This document shows positions 51,762-61,059 of a DNA stretch of 64,000 bases, piece after piece; the first letter of the stretch is position 1, and every line of letters starts with the position of its first letter. The DNA is from Sulfurospirillum sp964441765 (GTDB lineage Bacteria > Campylobacterota > Campylobacteria > Campylobacterales > Sulfurospirillaceae): positions 1 through 64,000 of the forward strand of contig CAYTVI010000002.1 of NCBI GenBank assembly GCA_964441765.1, given 5' to 3'. The notes below the pieces were generated by a model. The model did not search any database and was not told the origin of the DNA. It worked only from the letters and a program-made list of their open reading frames with translations. The translations under genes were made by a program, and so were the position numbers.

Positions 51762-52500
51762 ATTAAAAATATTCCTATTATTGGCTGCTTTTGTTTTTGT
51801 ATCGCTTCGATACGGACCAGAAGCACGCCATCTTATAGGCGGTGTCAACCAAAGTATTTTGGAAACATACGTAGAAGCGAAAATGGCGCTATCAAATAAG
51901 ATTAGTGAACATATCGCACAGCAAGAAGAGATAAAACGTTTAAAATTAGAAAATCAGAATTTACAAAAATCAGCGGTTTTATCTATCGCTTTTGCGGCAA
52001 AACTGAGTGATTTGCTCAAAGAGCATAATAGCACGGGGTATCATCCTGAGGTTAAGTTGGTTAGCTCCATTGGGTATGCCAACTTGAATGACTATGGAAA
52101 AGTGTGGTTATCTTTTGATGATTTTAACACCAGTCGTATTTATGGACTCCTTTCACAAGGGTATGCTGCAGGTATCGTTGTTGCGAATGATGGACATCCC
52201 CAAGGTTTGTTACTGAGTGATCCTAAGTCCATTTTTTCTGTTTACGTTGGAAATCAAAAAATGCAAGGGGTCGCACAAGGAAATCGTAAAGAGGTTCTTG
52301 TCAAATACATCTCCCAATGGCTTCAACCCCAAATTGGAGATGAAGTGGTTACAAGTGGCTTAGATGGCATCTTTTTTGAAGGTATAAAAGTTGGTGTTGT
52401 CACGCATGTCATTGAAGAGGAGTCTTCTAAGACAGTGGTGGTTAAACCCTATATGGTACCTCACGTTCCTGCGTATATGCACGTTATTACAAAGCACTAA
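51754..52500 (+). CDS. mreC: Rod shape-determining protein MreC
   Basis: 248 residues. One N-terminal membrane helix (about 5-21), a coiled coil (about 45-75), then two beta-barrel domains with KVWLSFDDFN and the conserved QIGDEVVTSGLDGIFFEGIKVG segment (about 199-220). No mreD or rodA follows; carB comes next. Confidence 0.93.
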   Translation: MNKLKIFLLLAAFVFVSLRYGPEARHLIGGVNQSILETYVEAKMALSNKISEHIAQQEEIKRLKLENQNLQKSAVLSIAFAAKLSDLLKEHNSTGYHPEVKLVSSIGYANLNDYGKVWLSFDDFNTSRIYGLLSQGYAAGIVVANDGHPQGLLLSDPKSIFSVYVGNQKMQGVAQGNRKEVLVKYISQWLQPQIGDEVVTSGLDGIFFEGIKVGVVTHVIEEESSKTVVVKPYMVPHVPAYMHVITKH

Positions 52501-52505
52501 AAGTG

Positions 52506-52539
52506 TTCAATTCAGTCTTTGTTGAAAAATTGAATTGAA
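52506..52539 (+). terminator. AT-rich hairpin between mreC and carB
   Basis: Nine-base arms 52506-52514 and 52531-52539 around a 16-base loop. Weak because nearly all A/T; a TTACATGTAA copy (52542-52551) follows directly and then the carB binding site. Confidence 0.4.
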
Positions 52540-52541
52540 TA

Positions 52542-52551
52542 TTACATGTAA
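52542..52551. repeat. TTACATGTAA copy in the carB leader
   Basis: Exact copy 14 bases before the carB ATG and 3 bases before its AAAGGA site. Confidence 0.8.
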
Positions 52552-52565
52552 ATTAAAGGAATACA

Positions 52566-55500
52566 ATGCCAAAGCGTCACGATATTAAAACCATACTACT
52601 CATTGGATCAGGTCCAATTGTCATTGGTCAGGCATGTGAATTTGACTACTCAGGTACGCAAGCAGCAAAAACACTTAAAGAGTTAGGATACCGCGTTGTG
52701 CTTGTAAACTCGAACCCTGCAACCATTATGACAGATCCAGAATTTGCCGATAGAACCTATATTGAGCCGATTACGCCAGAAGTTATCGCGCGTATTATTG
52801 AAAAAGAGGGAGTGGACGCCGTACTTCCGACCATGGGTGGACAAACCGCACTCAACGTTGCCATGAAAATGCACGAACTTGGAATGTTAGAAGGTATTCA
52901 ATTTTTAGGGGCAAATCCTGCGGCCATTAAAAAAGGTGAAGACAGACAAGCATTTAAAGAGGCGATGATTAAAATCGGGATGGATTTACCCATCAGTGCG
53001 TATGCATATAACCTAGAAGAGGCGTATGCAGCGGCTGAAAAAATTGGATTTCCTTTAATTATTCGTGCGTCTTACACCTTAGCAGGTGGGGGAAGTGGTG
53101 TTGCATATAATATTGATGAGTTTAAAGAACTCGCTATGGCAGGTCTTGATGCGAGCCCGATTAATGAAATCTTAATTGAAGAATCGCTTTTGGGTTGGAA
53201 AGAGTACGAGATGGAAGTTATCCGCGATCGTGCTGATAACTGTATCATCGTCTGTTCTATCGAAAACTTTGACCCGATGGGGGTGCATACGGGAGATAGT
53301 ATTACCATCGCTCCAGCACTAACATTGACCGATAAAGAGTATCAGCGTATGCGAAATGCTTCATTTGCCATTTTACGTGAAATCGGTGTGGACACGGGTG
53401 GAAGTAACGTACAATTCTCCATTTGCCCCAATACAGGACGTATGACGGTTATTGAGATGAACCCACGTGTGAGTCGAAGTTCAGCCCTTGCGTCTAAAGC
53501 AACAGGCTATCCTATCGCCAAAGTAGCGACACTTTTAGCTGTTGGTTTTACCCTCGATGAGATTCAAAACGATATCACAGGAACAGCGGCAAGCTTTGAG
53601 CCAGTGATTGATTATATCGTGACAAAAATTCCTCGTTTTACCTTTGAAAAATTCCCGCTTGCAGATTCAACACTCACCACATCGATGAAAAGTGTCGGTG
53701 AAGTTATGGCGATTGGTCGAACCTTTAAAGAGTCTTTCCAAAAAGCACTCTGTTCACTTGAAACCAATCTTAGTGGCTTTGAAAGCATGAAAGTTGATGA
53801 AGAAAAACTTAAACACGAAATTCGTCGTCCAAACTGCGATAGAGCACTTTACGTAGGCGAAGCTTTCCGCAGAGGTTATAGTGTGGAAGATGTTTTCAAT
53901 CTTAGCAAAATTGACCCTTGGTTTTTGGGGCAGATTAAAGAAATTATTGATTTTGAAAAGAAAATCGATATGTTTATCTTAAACGATGAAAAACTTTTAC
54001 GCCAAGCAAAAACGATGGGCTTTTCAGACAAAATGATTGCAAAATTGGTCAACAAAGAAGACAACTTAGAACTTACTTCAAATGACATCTATTTTGCACG
54101 AACAAAGCTTGGCATTGATTTTGAATACAACGAAGTCGATACCTGTGCGGCAGAGTTTAAAGCGCTAACACCGTATCTTTACTCTACAACCAATGTCACT
54201 AAGCTTCCTTTACATGTAAAGAATCAGGAGACACAAAAGAAAGTGATGATTATTGGTGGTGGGCCTAACCGTATCGGTCAGGGTATCGAGTTTGACTACT
54301 GTTGTGTCCATGCGGCATACGCGCTTAATGACATGGGTGTTAAAACCATTATGTACAACTGTAACCCAGAAACCGTTTCAACCGATTATGATACCAGCGA
54401 TATTTTGTACTTTGAACCAATCGATTTTGAACACGTTAGAAGTGTCGTGGAAAAAGAACAGCCAGATGGTATTATCGTTCATTTTGGTGGACAAACACCT
54501 CTTAAATTAGCTAAAAAATTGACCGTGATGGGTGCAAAAATTATCGGCACAACCGCGCGTGTGATTGATATGGCAGAAGATAGAGAAAAATTCTCACAAT
54601 TTATTAAAGACAACAACATCAAACAACCTAACAACGCAACAGCAACGAGTGAAGAAGAAGCGATTGAAAAAGCAAAAGAGATAGGCTATCCTGTTCTTGT
54701 ACGTCCTAGTTATGTTCTAGGCGGACGTGCGATGCGTATTGTTTACAATGAAAGTGAACTTCGCCTTTATATGCAAGAAGCGGTGAGTGTGAGCCACAAT
54801 TCACCCGTACTCATTGACCAATTCTTAGACCGTGCGATTGAAGTGGATGTTGATGCTATCAGTGATGGTAAAGAGGTCTATATCGGTGGTATTATGCAAC
54901 ACATCGAAGAGGCGGGTATTCATAGTGGTGATAGCGCATGTTCTTTGCCAAGTATTAGCCTAAGTGACACACTTTTGGCAAAAATCGAAGCCCAAACCAA
55001 ACAAATTGCGCTGAACCTTGGCGTTGTAGGTTTGATGAATATTCAATACGCTATCTATCAAGACGATGTTTATATGATTGAGGTCAATCCAAGAGCGAGT
55101 CGAACTGTACCGTTTGTCAGTAAAGCGACAGGTATTCCGATGGCAAAAGTAGCCACACGTGTGATGTTCCAAGGAAACTTGAGAGAAGCGTTGAGTTTTT
55201 ACGATAAATTTGATGTGGTCAGAGAAGAAAATGGCATCTTAAAAGCGAAAAAATTTAACCATGTTGCGGTGAAAGAAGCAGTATTTCCGTTCAACAAACT
55301 TCAAGGGGCAGACCTTATCTTAGGACCTGAGATGAAATCAACGGGTGAAGTGATGGGGATTAGTAAAAACTTCCCAGCCTCTTTTGCAAAAAGCCAAATC
55401 GCTTCAGCCAACGTGCTTCCAAAAGAGGGCTCTGTCTTTATCTCTTTGGTTGACATCGACAAATCCTTTGCCAAAGAAATCGGCACAAAATTTGAAGCCT

Positions 55501-55823
55501 TAGGCTTTAAAGTCATTGCAACAGGTGGTACACACAAAGCACTTCGTGATGCGGGAGTCAACGCAGAGTTTGTCTATAAAATAAGTGAGGGTCGCCCCAA
55601 TATCGAAGATAAACTCAAAAATGGCGAAATCGCGTTGGTGATTAATACCAGTGATGCCAAGTCAAGCAAAGACGATGCGAAGAAAATTCGCCAAGCAGTC
55701 CTTCGTTTCAAAATTCCTTACTTTACGACCGTTGCTGCAGCAGCGGCTGCAACCACAGCCATAGAGTACATCCAAGATAAAAGTGCCTTAGAACCACGTG
55801 CACTTCAAGACTATCTGAACTAA
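52566..55823 (+). CDS. carB: Carbamoyl-phosphate synthase large subunit
   Basis: 1085 residues. Two homologous ATP-grasp halves (about 1-400 and 555-935): SGPIVIGQACEFDYSG at the start and GGGPNRIGQGIEFDYCC near residue 560 are the paired signatures. A C-terminal allosteric MGS-like domain follows (about 945-1085). Makes carbamoyl phosphate for arginine and pyrimidines; the small subunit carA is not nearby. One palindrome copy inside (54210), in the linker between halves. Confidence 0.97.
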   Translation: MPKRHDIKTILLIGSGPIVIGQACEFDYSGTQAAKTLKELGYRVVLVNSNPATIMTDPEFADRTYIEPITPEVIARIIEKEGVDAVLPTMGGQTALNVAMKMHELGMLEGIQFLGANPAAIKKGEDRQAFKEAMIKIGMDLPISAYAYNLEEAYAAAEKIGFPLIIRASYTLAGGGSGVAYNIDEFKELAMAGLDASPINEILIEESLLGWKEYEMEVIRDRADNCIIVCSIENFDPMGVHTGDSITIAPALTLTDKEYQRMRNASFAILREIGVDTGGSNVQFSICPNTGRMTVIEMNPRVSRSSALASKATGYPIAKVATLLAVGFTLDEIQNDITGTAASFEPVIDYIVTKIPRFTFEKFPLADSTLTTSMKSVGEVMAIGRTFKESFQKALCSLETNLSGFESMKVDEEKLKHEIRRPNCDRALYVGEAFRRGYSVEDVFNLSKIDPWFLGQIKEIIDFEKKIDMFILNDEKLLRQAKTMGFSDKMIAKLVNKEDNLELTSNDIYFARTKLGIDFEYNEVDTCAAEFKALTPYLYSTTNVTKLPLHVKNQETQKKVMIIGGGPNRIGQGIEFDYCCVHAAYALNDMGVKTIMYNCNPETVSTDYDTSDILYFEPIDFEHVRSVVEKEQPDGIIVHFGGQTPLKLAKKLTVMGAKIIGTTARVIDMAEDREKFSQFIKDNNIKQPNNATATSEEEAIEKAKEIGYPVLVRPSYVLGGRAMRIVYNESELRLYMQEAVSVSHNSPVLIDQFLDRAIEVDVDAISDGKEVYIGGIMQHIEEAGIHSGDSACSLPSISLSDTLLAKIEAQTKQIALNLGVVGLMNIQYAIYQDDVYMIEVNPRASRTVPFVSKATGIPMAKVATRVMFQGNLREALSFYDKFDVVREENGILKAKKFNHVAVKEAVFPFNKLQGADLILGPEMKSTGEVMGISKNFPASFAKSQIASANVLPKEGSVFISLVDIDKSFAKEIGTKFEALGFKVIATGGTHKALRDAGVNAEFVYKISEGRPNIEDKLKNGEIALVINTSDAKSSKDDAKKIRQAVLRFKIPYFTTVAAAAAATTAIEYIQDKSALEPRALQDYLN

Positions 55824-55829
55824 AAACGC

Positions 55830-56270
55830 ATGAACCCCGACCTTGTTTATCTAGCGCAAACAGAAACAACGGCGGGGTTTCTCTCCCAAAGTGCTGAGGC
55901 ACTCATCCAAACCAAAAATCGTCCCAGTGGAAAAGCTTTTTTGATGAGCGTGGATTCACTCTCAACGCTTCGTTCCTTTACGCGTGTTCCCAAAACACAT
56001 AAGAACCGTGTGCGTAGGGCTTCAAAAACAACTTTTGCTTATCCGTGTGGACTTGCTATTCGTGTCGTTAAAGACAAAGAACATTTGCAGTTTTTAAAAA
56101 AACTTACATGGAGTTATTCTACTTCTTCAAATCCTAGTGGACAAGGGTTCGAGAGAGCTTTTGCATTACAACGAGCAGATGTTATTGTCTTTACATGTAA
56201 AGATTTTTTTGAAGATAAACCCTCATCTATCTTTAAACTAGGAAAAAGTGCTCTTAGACGCTTAAGATAA
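55830..56270 (+). CDS. Short Sua5/YrdC-type protein
   Basis: 146 residues starting 7 bases after carB. YLAQTETTAGFLSQS near the N-terminus and the Lys/Arg-rich KNRPSGKAFLMSV match the start of the YrdC/TsaC fold, but the protein is about 40-60 residues shorter than TsaC and lacks the clear KxR...SxN substrate set. It is therefore probably a divergent paralogue, not the threonylcarbamoyl-AMP synthase. I recall a hypothetical gene in the same place after carB in C. jejuni. Confidence 0.65.
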   Translation: MNPDLVYLAQTETTAGFLSQSAEALIQTKNRPSGKAFLMSVDSLSTLRSFTRVPKTHKNRVRRASKTTFAYPCGLAIRVVKDKEHLQFLKKLTWSYSTSSNPSGQGFERAFALQRADVIVFTCKDFFEDKPSSIFKLGKSALRRLR

Positions 56271-56312
56271 TTCACTTTTCATCGTCATAATTTTTTCTAT
56301 ATCAATTCGTGA

Positions 56313-56318
56313 TACAAT
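56313..56318 (+). promoter_or_regulatory. TACAAT box of the SYLF gene
   Basis: TACAAT 37 bases before the ATG at 56356, with AAAAGGAG between. Confidence 0.45.
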
Positions 56319-56355
56319 AATCATGAAAACAATATATTGGTAAAAAGGAGAAATC

Positions 56356-56907
56356 ATGCCATTACTCAAGATTCTACTAGCAATATTCTTATATGCCTCG
56401 TTTTCATATGCTGAATCCGTCGCTGAAAAAAGAAAAGCGATTAACACGGATAGTCAAGAAACACTCACAATGCTTTATAAAGCCTATCCAAGTTCTAAAA
56501 ATGACATTAAACAAGCGTATGGGTATGCTACATTTAGTAATGTAGGTATCAATCTTATCTTTCTCTCAGCAGAAGGAGGAAGTGGTGTAGCCGTCAATAA
56601 TAAAACACAAAAGAAGACCTATATGAAAATGGCTTCGGGTGGTATTGGCATTGGCTTAGGGGTAAAAGATTTTAGAGCCATTTTTGTTTTTGATACCAAA
56701 GAAGTATTGGATACGTTTGTAAATAGTGGTTGGGAAGCCAATGCTCAAGCAGATGCTGCGGCGAAGTCAGACAGCAAAGGCGGTTCGCTTGAAGGTGCCA
56801 TTACCGTACAACCGGGGATGAGACTCTATAAACTAACCAAAAATGGCTTAGCGCTGCAAGCAACAATACAAGGGACGAAGTATTGGAAAGATGATGATTT
56901 AAATTGA
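56356..56907 (+). CDS. Secreted SYLF-domain (Ysc84-like) protein
   Basis: 183 residues with a signal peptide (cleavage about residue 19, SYAES). The mature protein fits the SYLF/Ysc84 family: YGYATFSNVGINLIFLSAEGGSGVAV, MASGGIGIGLGVKDFRAIFVF and a C-terminal GLALQATIQGTKY. SYLF domains bind phospholipids in eukaryotes; the bacterial role is unknown. Monocistronic, with its own promoter and terminator. Confidence 0.8.
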   Translation: MPLLKILLAIFLYASFSYAESVAEKRKAINTDSQETLTMLYKAYPSSKNDIKQAYGYATFSNVGINLIFLSAEGGSGVAVNNKTQKKTYMKMASGGIGIGLGVKDFRAIFVFDTKEVLDTFVNSGWEANAQADAAAKSDSKGGSLEGAITVQPGMRLYKLTKNGLALQATIQGTKYWKDDDLN

Positions 56908-56911
56908 GCGT

Positions 56912-56950
56912 AAAAGGGATACTCATCTATTTCATGAGTTATCCCTTTTT
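56912..56950 (+). terminator. Intrinsic terminator after the SYLF gene
   Basis: A 15-base-pair stem with one bulge, AAAAGGGATA/CTCAT pairing with ATGAG/TATCCCTTTT, ends in TTTTT. It begins 5 bases after the stop. Confidence 0.8.
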
Positions 56951-56958
56951 ACATGTAA
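56949..56958. repeat. TTACATGTAA copy between convergent genes
   Basis: Exact copy overlapping the T-run of the SYLF terminator and ending 3 bases before the tcdA-like gene. Confidence 0.8.
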
Positions 56959-56960
56959 AT

Positions 56961-57605
56961 TTATATTCTTCCTGTAAGTTTGCGAATGGCTAAAGAAGCT
57001 AACGTAAACCCAAATGTTCCTGTCACACACATCAAGCTTCCAAGTTCTTTGCAGTTTGGTTCTTCAGCGGAGAAAACCGTTAAAAATGAGCCTTTGAAGC
57101 CACTTTTTTTGAGTTCATAACGAAATTTTTTAGCTAACGCGTCGCCGTGTGTTTTCCAGATGGAGGCGTATTGGACTTTGGTAGGGTCTATTTTTTTAGC
57201 ACCACCGCTAGAGCTGATGAGTTTTTCACCCGCACGGTGCGCAATGGCAACTTTTGAAGGCATATCATCAATCGCATCGATGACCAAGTCATATGGTGTA
57301 AAGTCAAATGTTTCTATCCATTCAGGCGTTACCTTTTGCTCAATGGGTGTGACACTGGGGTAAAGCTGTTTCATGCGCTCAACCTTGACCATCCCCACAG
57401 CATCACTTCCTAATTGGCGGTTTTGGTTGGTAATGTCATAGCAGTCAAAATCAACAATCGTGATGTCATTCACTCCTGAGCGAAAGAGTGCGTCCAAACA
57501 AACGCTTCCTACACCACCCACTCCAAAGAGGAGCACTTTAGCAATTTGAAGTTTTTCAAAATCATCTTCTAGGATGATTCTTACGCGAGAGTAACGGTCT
57601 TTCAT
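56961..57605 (-). CDS. tcdA: ThiF/MoeB-family tRNA threonylcarbamoyladenosine dehydratase (TcdA-like)
   Basis: 214 residues from ATG 57605, overlapping the surE stop by 4 bases. E1-like fold: nucleotide loop FGVGGVGSVCLDALFRSG (about 27-44), DFDCYDITNQNRQ (about 52-64), VIDAIDDMPSK (about 108-118) and the SAEEPNC...GTFGFTLASLAIRKL C-terminus typical of TcdA (CsdL), which cyclises t6A37 in tRNA. It lacks the zinc CxxC pairs of MoeB, so TcdA is favoured. Confidence 0.85.
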   Translation of the reverse strand: MKDRYSRVRIILEDDFEKLQIAKVLLFGVGGVGSVCLDALFRSGVNDITIVDFDCYDITNQNRQLGSDAVGMVKVERMKQLYPSVTPIEQKVTPEWIETFDFTPYDLVIDAIDDMPSKVAIAHRAGEKLISSSGGAKKIDPTKVQYASIWKTHGDALAKKFRYELKKSGFKGSFLTVFSAEEPNCKELGSLMCVTGTFGFTLASLAIRKLTGRI

Positions 57606-58387
57606 GCATTTATCCATTGTTTTAAATTTTCAAGTTCATCGTGTGCTGTCATATCGAGCTTGACAGGTGTGATGGAAACATATCCCTCATCAATCGCACT
57701 TAAATCGCAATCTTTTTGTTCATTGTGTCTCCATTCAAGGGTATGAACGCCTAGCCAATAGTACTCTTCACCTCGTGGATTTCGGTGCAGTTGCGCATTG
57801 TTACCATACATGCGCTCCCCGATACGGGTGATTTTATAGCCTTTAAATTCTGAGGGTTTGATGGCTGGGATATTAACATTGAGAAAACGACGTTCTTGCA
57901 GAGGAAAAGAACCTTCCAAAATCTTTTTTGAGAGTTCATGGGCAACCTGTTCTGCCAAATCGTATCCATGATTTTGAATATTTTGAGGACTACCTTGATA
58001 GACTTGCGATATCGCAATAGCAGGAACCCCATGAATAACTGCTTCCATAGCAGCACTTGCTGTTCCGCTGTAAGTAATATCTTCGCCTAAATTTGAGCCT
58101 TTGTTGATACCACTGACCACAAGGTCTGGTTTTTTATCGCTCTCAAAAAGAGCGTGTAAAGAGAGATAAATACAATCTGTTGGTGTGCCATCATCGAGTT
58201 TGAAAAAATCATCTTCGATGGAGATAAAGCGAAGAGGGCGGGTTAAAGTCAAAGAGTGTCCACAAGCCGATTTTTCAGTAGTAGGAGCGACGATGGTTAC
58301 GTGTCCTAAGGGGCGTAATGCGCGAGCAAGCGCGTGAAGACCTTCACTTTCAAAGCCATCATCATTGGTAATTAAAATGCGTTTCAT
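57602..58387 (-). CDS. surE: 5'-nucleotidase SurE
   Basis: 261 residues, divalent-metal phosphatase acting on nucleoside monophosphates. TNDDG (7-11) supplies metal ligands; VSGINKGSNLGEDITYSGTA (about 86-105) is the second signature. A minus-strand TATAAT box covers 58418-58413. Confidence 0.95.
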   Translation of the reverse strand: MKRILITNDDGFESEGLHALARALRPLGHVTIVAPTTEKSACGHSLTLTRPLRFISIEDDFFKLDDGTPTDCIYLSLHALFESDKKPDLVVSGINKGSNLGEDITYSGTASAAMEAVIHGVPAIAISQVYQGSPQNIQNHGYDLAEQVAHELSKKILEGSFPLQERRFLNVNIPAIKPSEFKGYKITRIGERMYGNNAQLHRNPRGEEYYWLGVHTLEWRHNEQKDCDLSAIDEGYVSITPVKLDMTAHDELENLKQWINA

Positions 58388-58510
58388 AAAAATACCTATC
58401 TTTTTTCATCTTATTATAACGAAAGAGACTTATATTTTTAAGAGACTTTTGTATAGACTTCTCTCATAACTCTTTAGCAAGGGTTAAGTACTCTTAAAAA
58501 AGGCACCATT
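58388..58510. promoter_or_regulatory. Divergent regulatory region between surE and lpxB
   Basis: 123 bases. Minus strand: TATAAT (58418-58413) for surE. Plus strand: two direct copies of AGAGACTT (58424-58431, 58441-58448) and a weak TATAGA; no strong lpxB promoter is obvious. Confidence 0.45.
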
Positions 58511-59548
58511 TTGAAGTTATTGGTTTCAGCGCTTGAGCCATCGGCAAATTTACACTTAGAACCTCTTTTAAACGCACTTGAAACGTATGAAGTTTATGGA
58601 ATTTTTGATGAACGTTTTGGGAAGCCTTTGATGCCTAGCCGCGCATTTTCGATTATGGGATTTTTAGATGCTCTTCCTAAGATTCGCAAAGCTAAACGAG
58701 CCATTAAGATAATGACACGTATGAGTTTTTTTGTGGACAAAGTGATTTTGATTGACTCGCCTGCGTTTAATTTACCGTTAGCAAAAGCGATTAAAGCACT
58801 GAACCCAAATATAGAGATTATCTATTACATTTTGCCTCAAGTGTGGGCATGGAAACCGCATCGTGTTGCGCAAATGGAAAAGTATTGTACGGTGTTAGCT
58901 TCTATTTTGCCTTTTGAACAACAGTTTTACACCAAAGCAACTTATGTAGGGCATCCATTGTTGGATGAAATTCCCTTGTTTAAATTAAGAGCTGACACAG
59001 AAGGGGCAATTGCTTTTTTACCAGGGAGTCGCAAAAGTGAGATTCAAAAACTGATGCCTATTTTTAATGAGTTGGCTTCTAAATTCGTAGGGAAAGAGAG
59101 ACTTTTAGTTATCCCACCGCATTTAGACGCCCACGATATCGCAAAAATGTACGGTAACGTTGGCGCTTTTACCTTGTGTCGCAATACCTACGAAGCATTT
59201 GATAAAAGTGAGTTTGCTTTTGTCTGTTCTGGTACGGCTACTTTGGAAGCGGCTTTAGTGGGGGTTCCTTTTGTTTTAGCCTATAAAGCCAAAGCGATTG
59301 ATTATTGGTTGGCTAAGAAATTTGTGAAGTTAAAACATGTTGGATTGGCAAATATTTTATTTGATTTTGCCAATTTGGAGCCTTTACATGAAGAGCTTTT
59401 ACAAGAAGATGTGAATGTGGAAAATTTGCTAAGAGTGTATGAAGCGACGGATAAAGAAGCGTTCGTGGAACATGCAAAAAAACTAAGAGGCATGTTGGAA
59501 CACGGAGCACAAGAGGCTATGATAAAGATATTAAGGAGTAATAGATGA
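58511..59548 (+). CDS. lpxB: Lipid-A-disaccharide synthase
   Basis: 345 residues from TTG 58511. Joins UDP-diacylglucosamine and lipid X. Family blocks visible: SALEPSANLHLEPLL at the N-terminus, YYILPQVWAWKPHRV (about 102-116), TYVGHPLLDE, LPGSRKSEIQKLMPIF (about 173-188) and CSGTATLEAALVGVPFVLAYK (about 240-260). Overlaps greA by 4 bases. Confidence 0.94.
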   Translation: MKLLVSALEPSANLHLEPLLNALETYEVYGIFDERFGKPLMPSRAFSIMGFLDALPKIRKAKRAIKIMTRMSFFVDKVILIDSPAFNLPLAKAIKALNPNIEIIYYILPQVWAWKPHRVAQMEKYCTVLASILPFEQQFYTKATYVGHPLLDEIPLFKLRADTEGAIAFLPGSRKSEIQKLMPIFNELASKFVGKERLLVIPPHLDAHDIAKMYGNVGAFTLCRNTYEAFDKSEFAFVCSGTATLEAALVGVPFVLAYKAKAIDYWLAKKFVKLKHVGLANILFDFANLEPLHEELLQEDVNVENLLRVYEATDKEAFVEHAKKLRGMLEHGAQEAMIKILRSNR

Positions 59549-60042
59549 TGAGTAATAAAGAGCCAATGACAGAATACGGCTATAAAAAATTAACCCACGA
59601 ACTAAGTGATTTGAAAAAAAGACAACGACCAGAAACGGTGATAGAACTTGATGTTGCACGAAGTCATGGTGACCTGAAAGAAAATGCAGAATACCATGCG
59701 GCAAAAGATAGATTGGCATTTATTGATTCACGTATTGCGGAGCTAAGTGATTTGGTGGCTCGTTCACAAGTCATCAATCCAAGCACGTATGAGCACGACA
59801 AAGTACGTTTTGGCTCAACGGTCATGCTTGAAAATCTTGAAACCAATGAAGAGGTGACCTACACCATTGTAGGAAGCACAGAGAGCAATCCTGAACGAGG
59901 ACTCATCTCTTACCACTCACCGCTGTCAAAACAGTTGATGGGAAGAGGAGAGGGCGAAGAGGTGACGATTCAGTTGCCTGGTGGAAAGCAAGAGTATGAG
60001 ATTTTGGAAATCGCATACCATGAGATTAATTTTGAAGGATAA
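59545..60042 (+). CDS. greA: Transcription elongation factor GreA
   Basis: 165 residues (ATG 59545, or 59548 for 164). N-terminal coiled coil with the acidic tip segment ELDVARSHGDLKENAEYHAAK (about 32-52) and a C-terminal FKBP-like domain. AAGGAG is present upstream. Rescues backtracked RNA polymerase. Confidence 0.96.
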   Translation: MMSNKEPMTEYGYKKLTHELSDLKKRQRPETVIELDVARSHGDLKENAEYHAAKDRLAFIDSRIAELSDLVARSQVINPSTYEHDKVRFGSTVMLENLETNEEVTYTIVGSTESNPERGLISYHSPLSKQLMGRGEGEEVTIQLPGGKQEYEILEIAYHEINFEG

Positions 60043-60045
60043 AGG

Positions 60046-61059
60046 ATGTCAAAAATAGAGGTTGCTATCATTGGCGCTAGTGGATACACAGGATTGGAGC
60101 TCATAAAAATTTTGATTAACCATCCGCATTTTAAGATTAACTATATCGCAACCACAGAAGGAGGGGTGCGTGCAACCGACTTGCACCCCTCACTCGTGGG
60201 TGTTTTTGAACAAGAAGTGCATAAAGCAGAGGCTTGCGAGGTTGCAAAACATGCCAAGCTTGCGTTTCTAGCGCTTCCTCACAAAGCGGCAATGGGGTTT
60301 GCGAAAGAGCTTTTGGAGTTACATGTAAAAGTGGTTGACCTCTCCGCAGACTACCGTTTGGAACTTGAAGCGTATGAAAAGCATTACTGTGAACATGAAG
60401 ATAAAGAACATTTAGGTGAAGCAGTGTATGGACTTCCAGAGCTGAATCGTGCGAAAATAAAAGAAGCTCGTTTGATTGCTAATCCTGGTTGCTATCCGAC
60501 GGCTTCGATTTTGGGTGTTTTACCTTTTTTGGACTATCTCAATAAAGAAGCGCCTATTTTTATTGATGCAAAAAGTGGGGTCTCAGGTGCGGGTAAAAAA
60601 CCAACCACCACAGCACATTTTGTCACCATCAATGAAAATATTTTTGCGTACAATCCTTTAAAGCATCGCCATGAACCTGAAATTGCAGAAAAGCTCAGAC
60701 TTGCAAGTGGACAGGCGTTTGAAGTCAATTTCGTACCACATTTACTCCCTGTAAGTCGAGGTATGCTTATAAGCTCGTATGTTCAAACCCGTGAAGTCAT
60801 TGATGCCAAAGCGGTTTTAAAAGCCTATTATGCACAAGAGCGTTTTGTGCGTATACGGGAGAATCCTGTTGATATCAAATCCACAGCAGGAACCAATTTT
60901 TGCGATATCTTTGTGAGCCAAAAAGGTAAGTCACTTTTCATCTCCTCAAGTATCGATAACCTTTTACGAGGCGCTTCATCGCAAGCGGTTGTTAATGCAA
61001 ATCTCATGTGTGGTTTGGATGAATACGCAGGAATTCCTATTATTGCCTATGTTCCCTGA
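60046..61059 (+). CDS. argC: N-acetyl-gamma-glutamyl-phosphate reductase
   Basis: 337 residues, arginine synthesis. NADP loop IGASGYTGLELIKIL (9-23), catalytic Cys149 in NPGCYPTA. Length and blocks normal. Overlaps the next gene by 11 bases. One palindrome copy coded as Leu-His-Val near residue 93. Confidence 0.96.
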   Translation: MSKIEVAIIGASGYTGLELIKILINHPHFKINYIATTEGGVRATDLHPSLVGVFEQEVHKAEACEVAKHAKLAFLALPHKAAMGFAKELLELHVKVVDLSADYRLELEAYEKHYCEHEDKEHLGEAVYGLPELNRAKIKEARLIANPGCYPTASILGVLPFLDYLNKEAPIFIDAKSGVSGAGKKPTTTAHFVTINENIFAYNPLKHRHEPEIAEKLRLASGQAFEVNFVPHLLPVSRGMLISSYVQTREVIDAKAVLKAYYAQERFVRIRENPVDIKSTAGTNFCDIFVSQKGKSLFISSSIDNLLRGASSQAVVNANLMCGLDEYAGIPIIAYVP

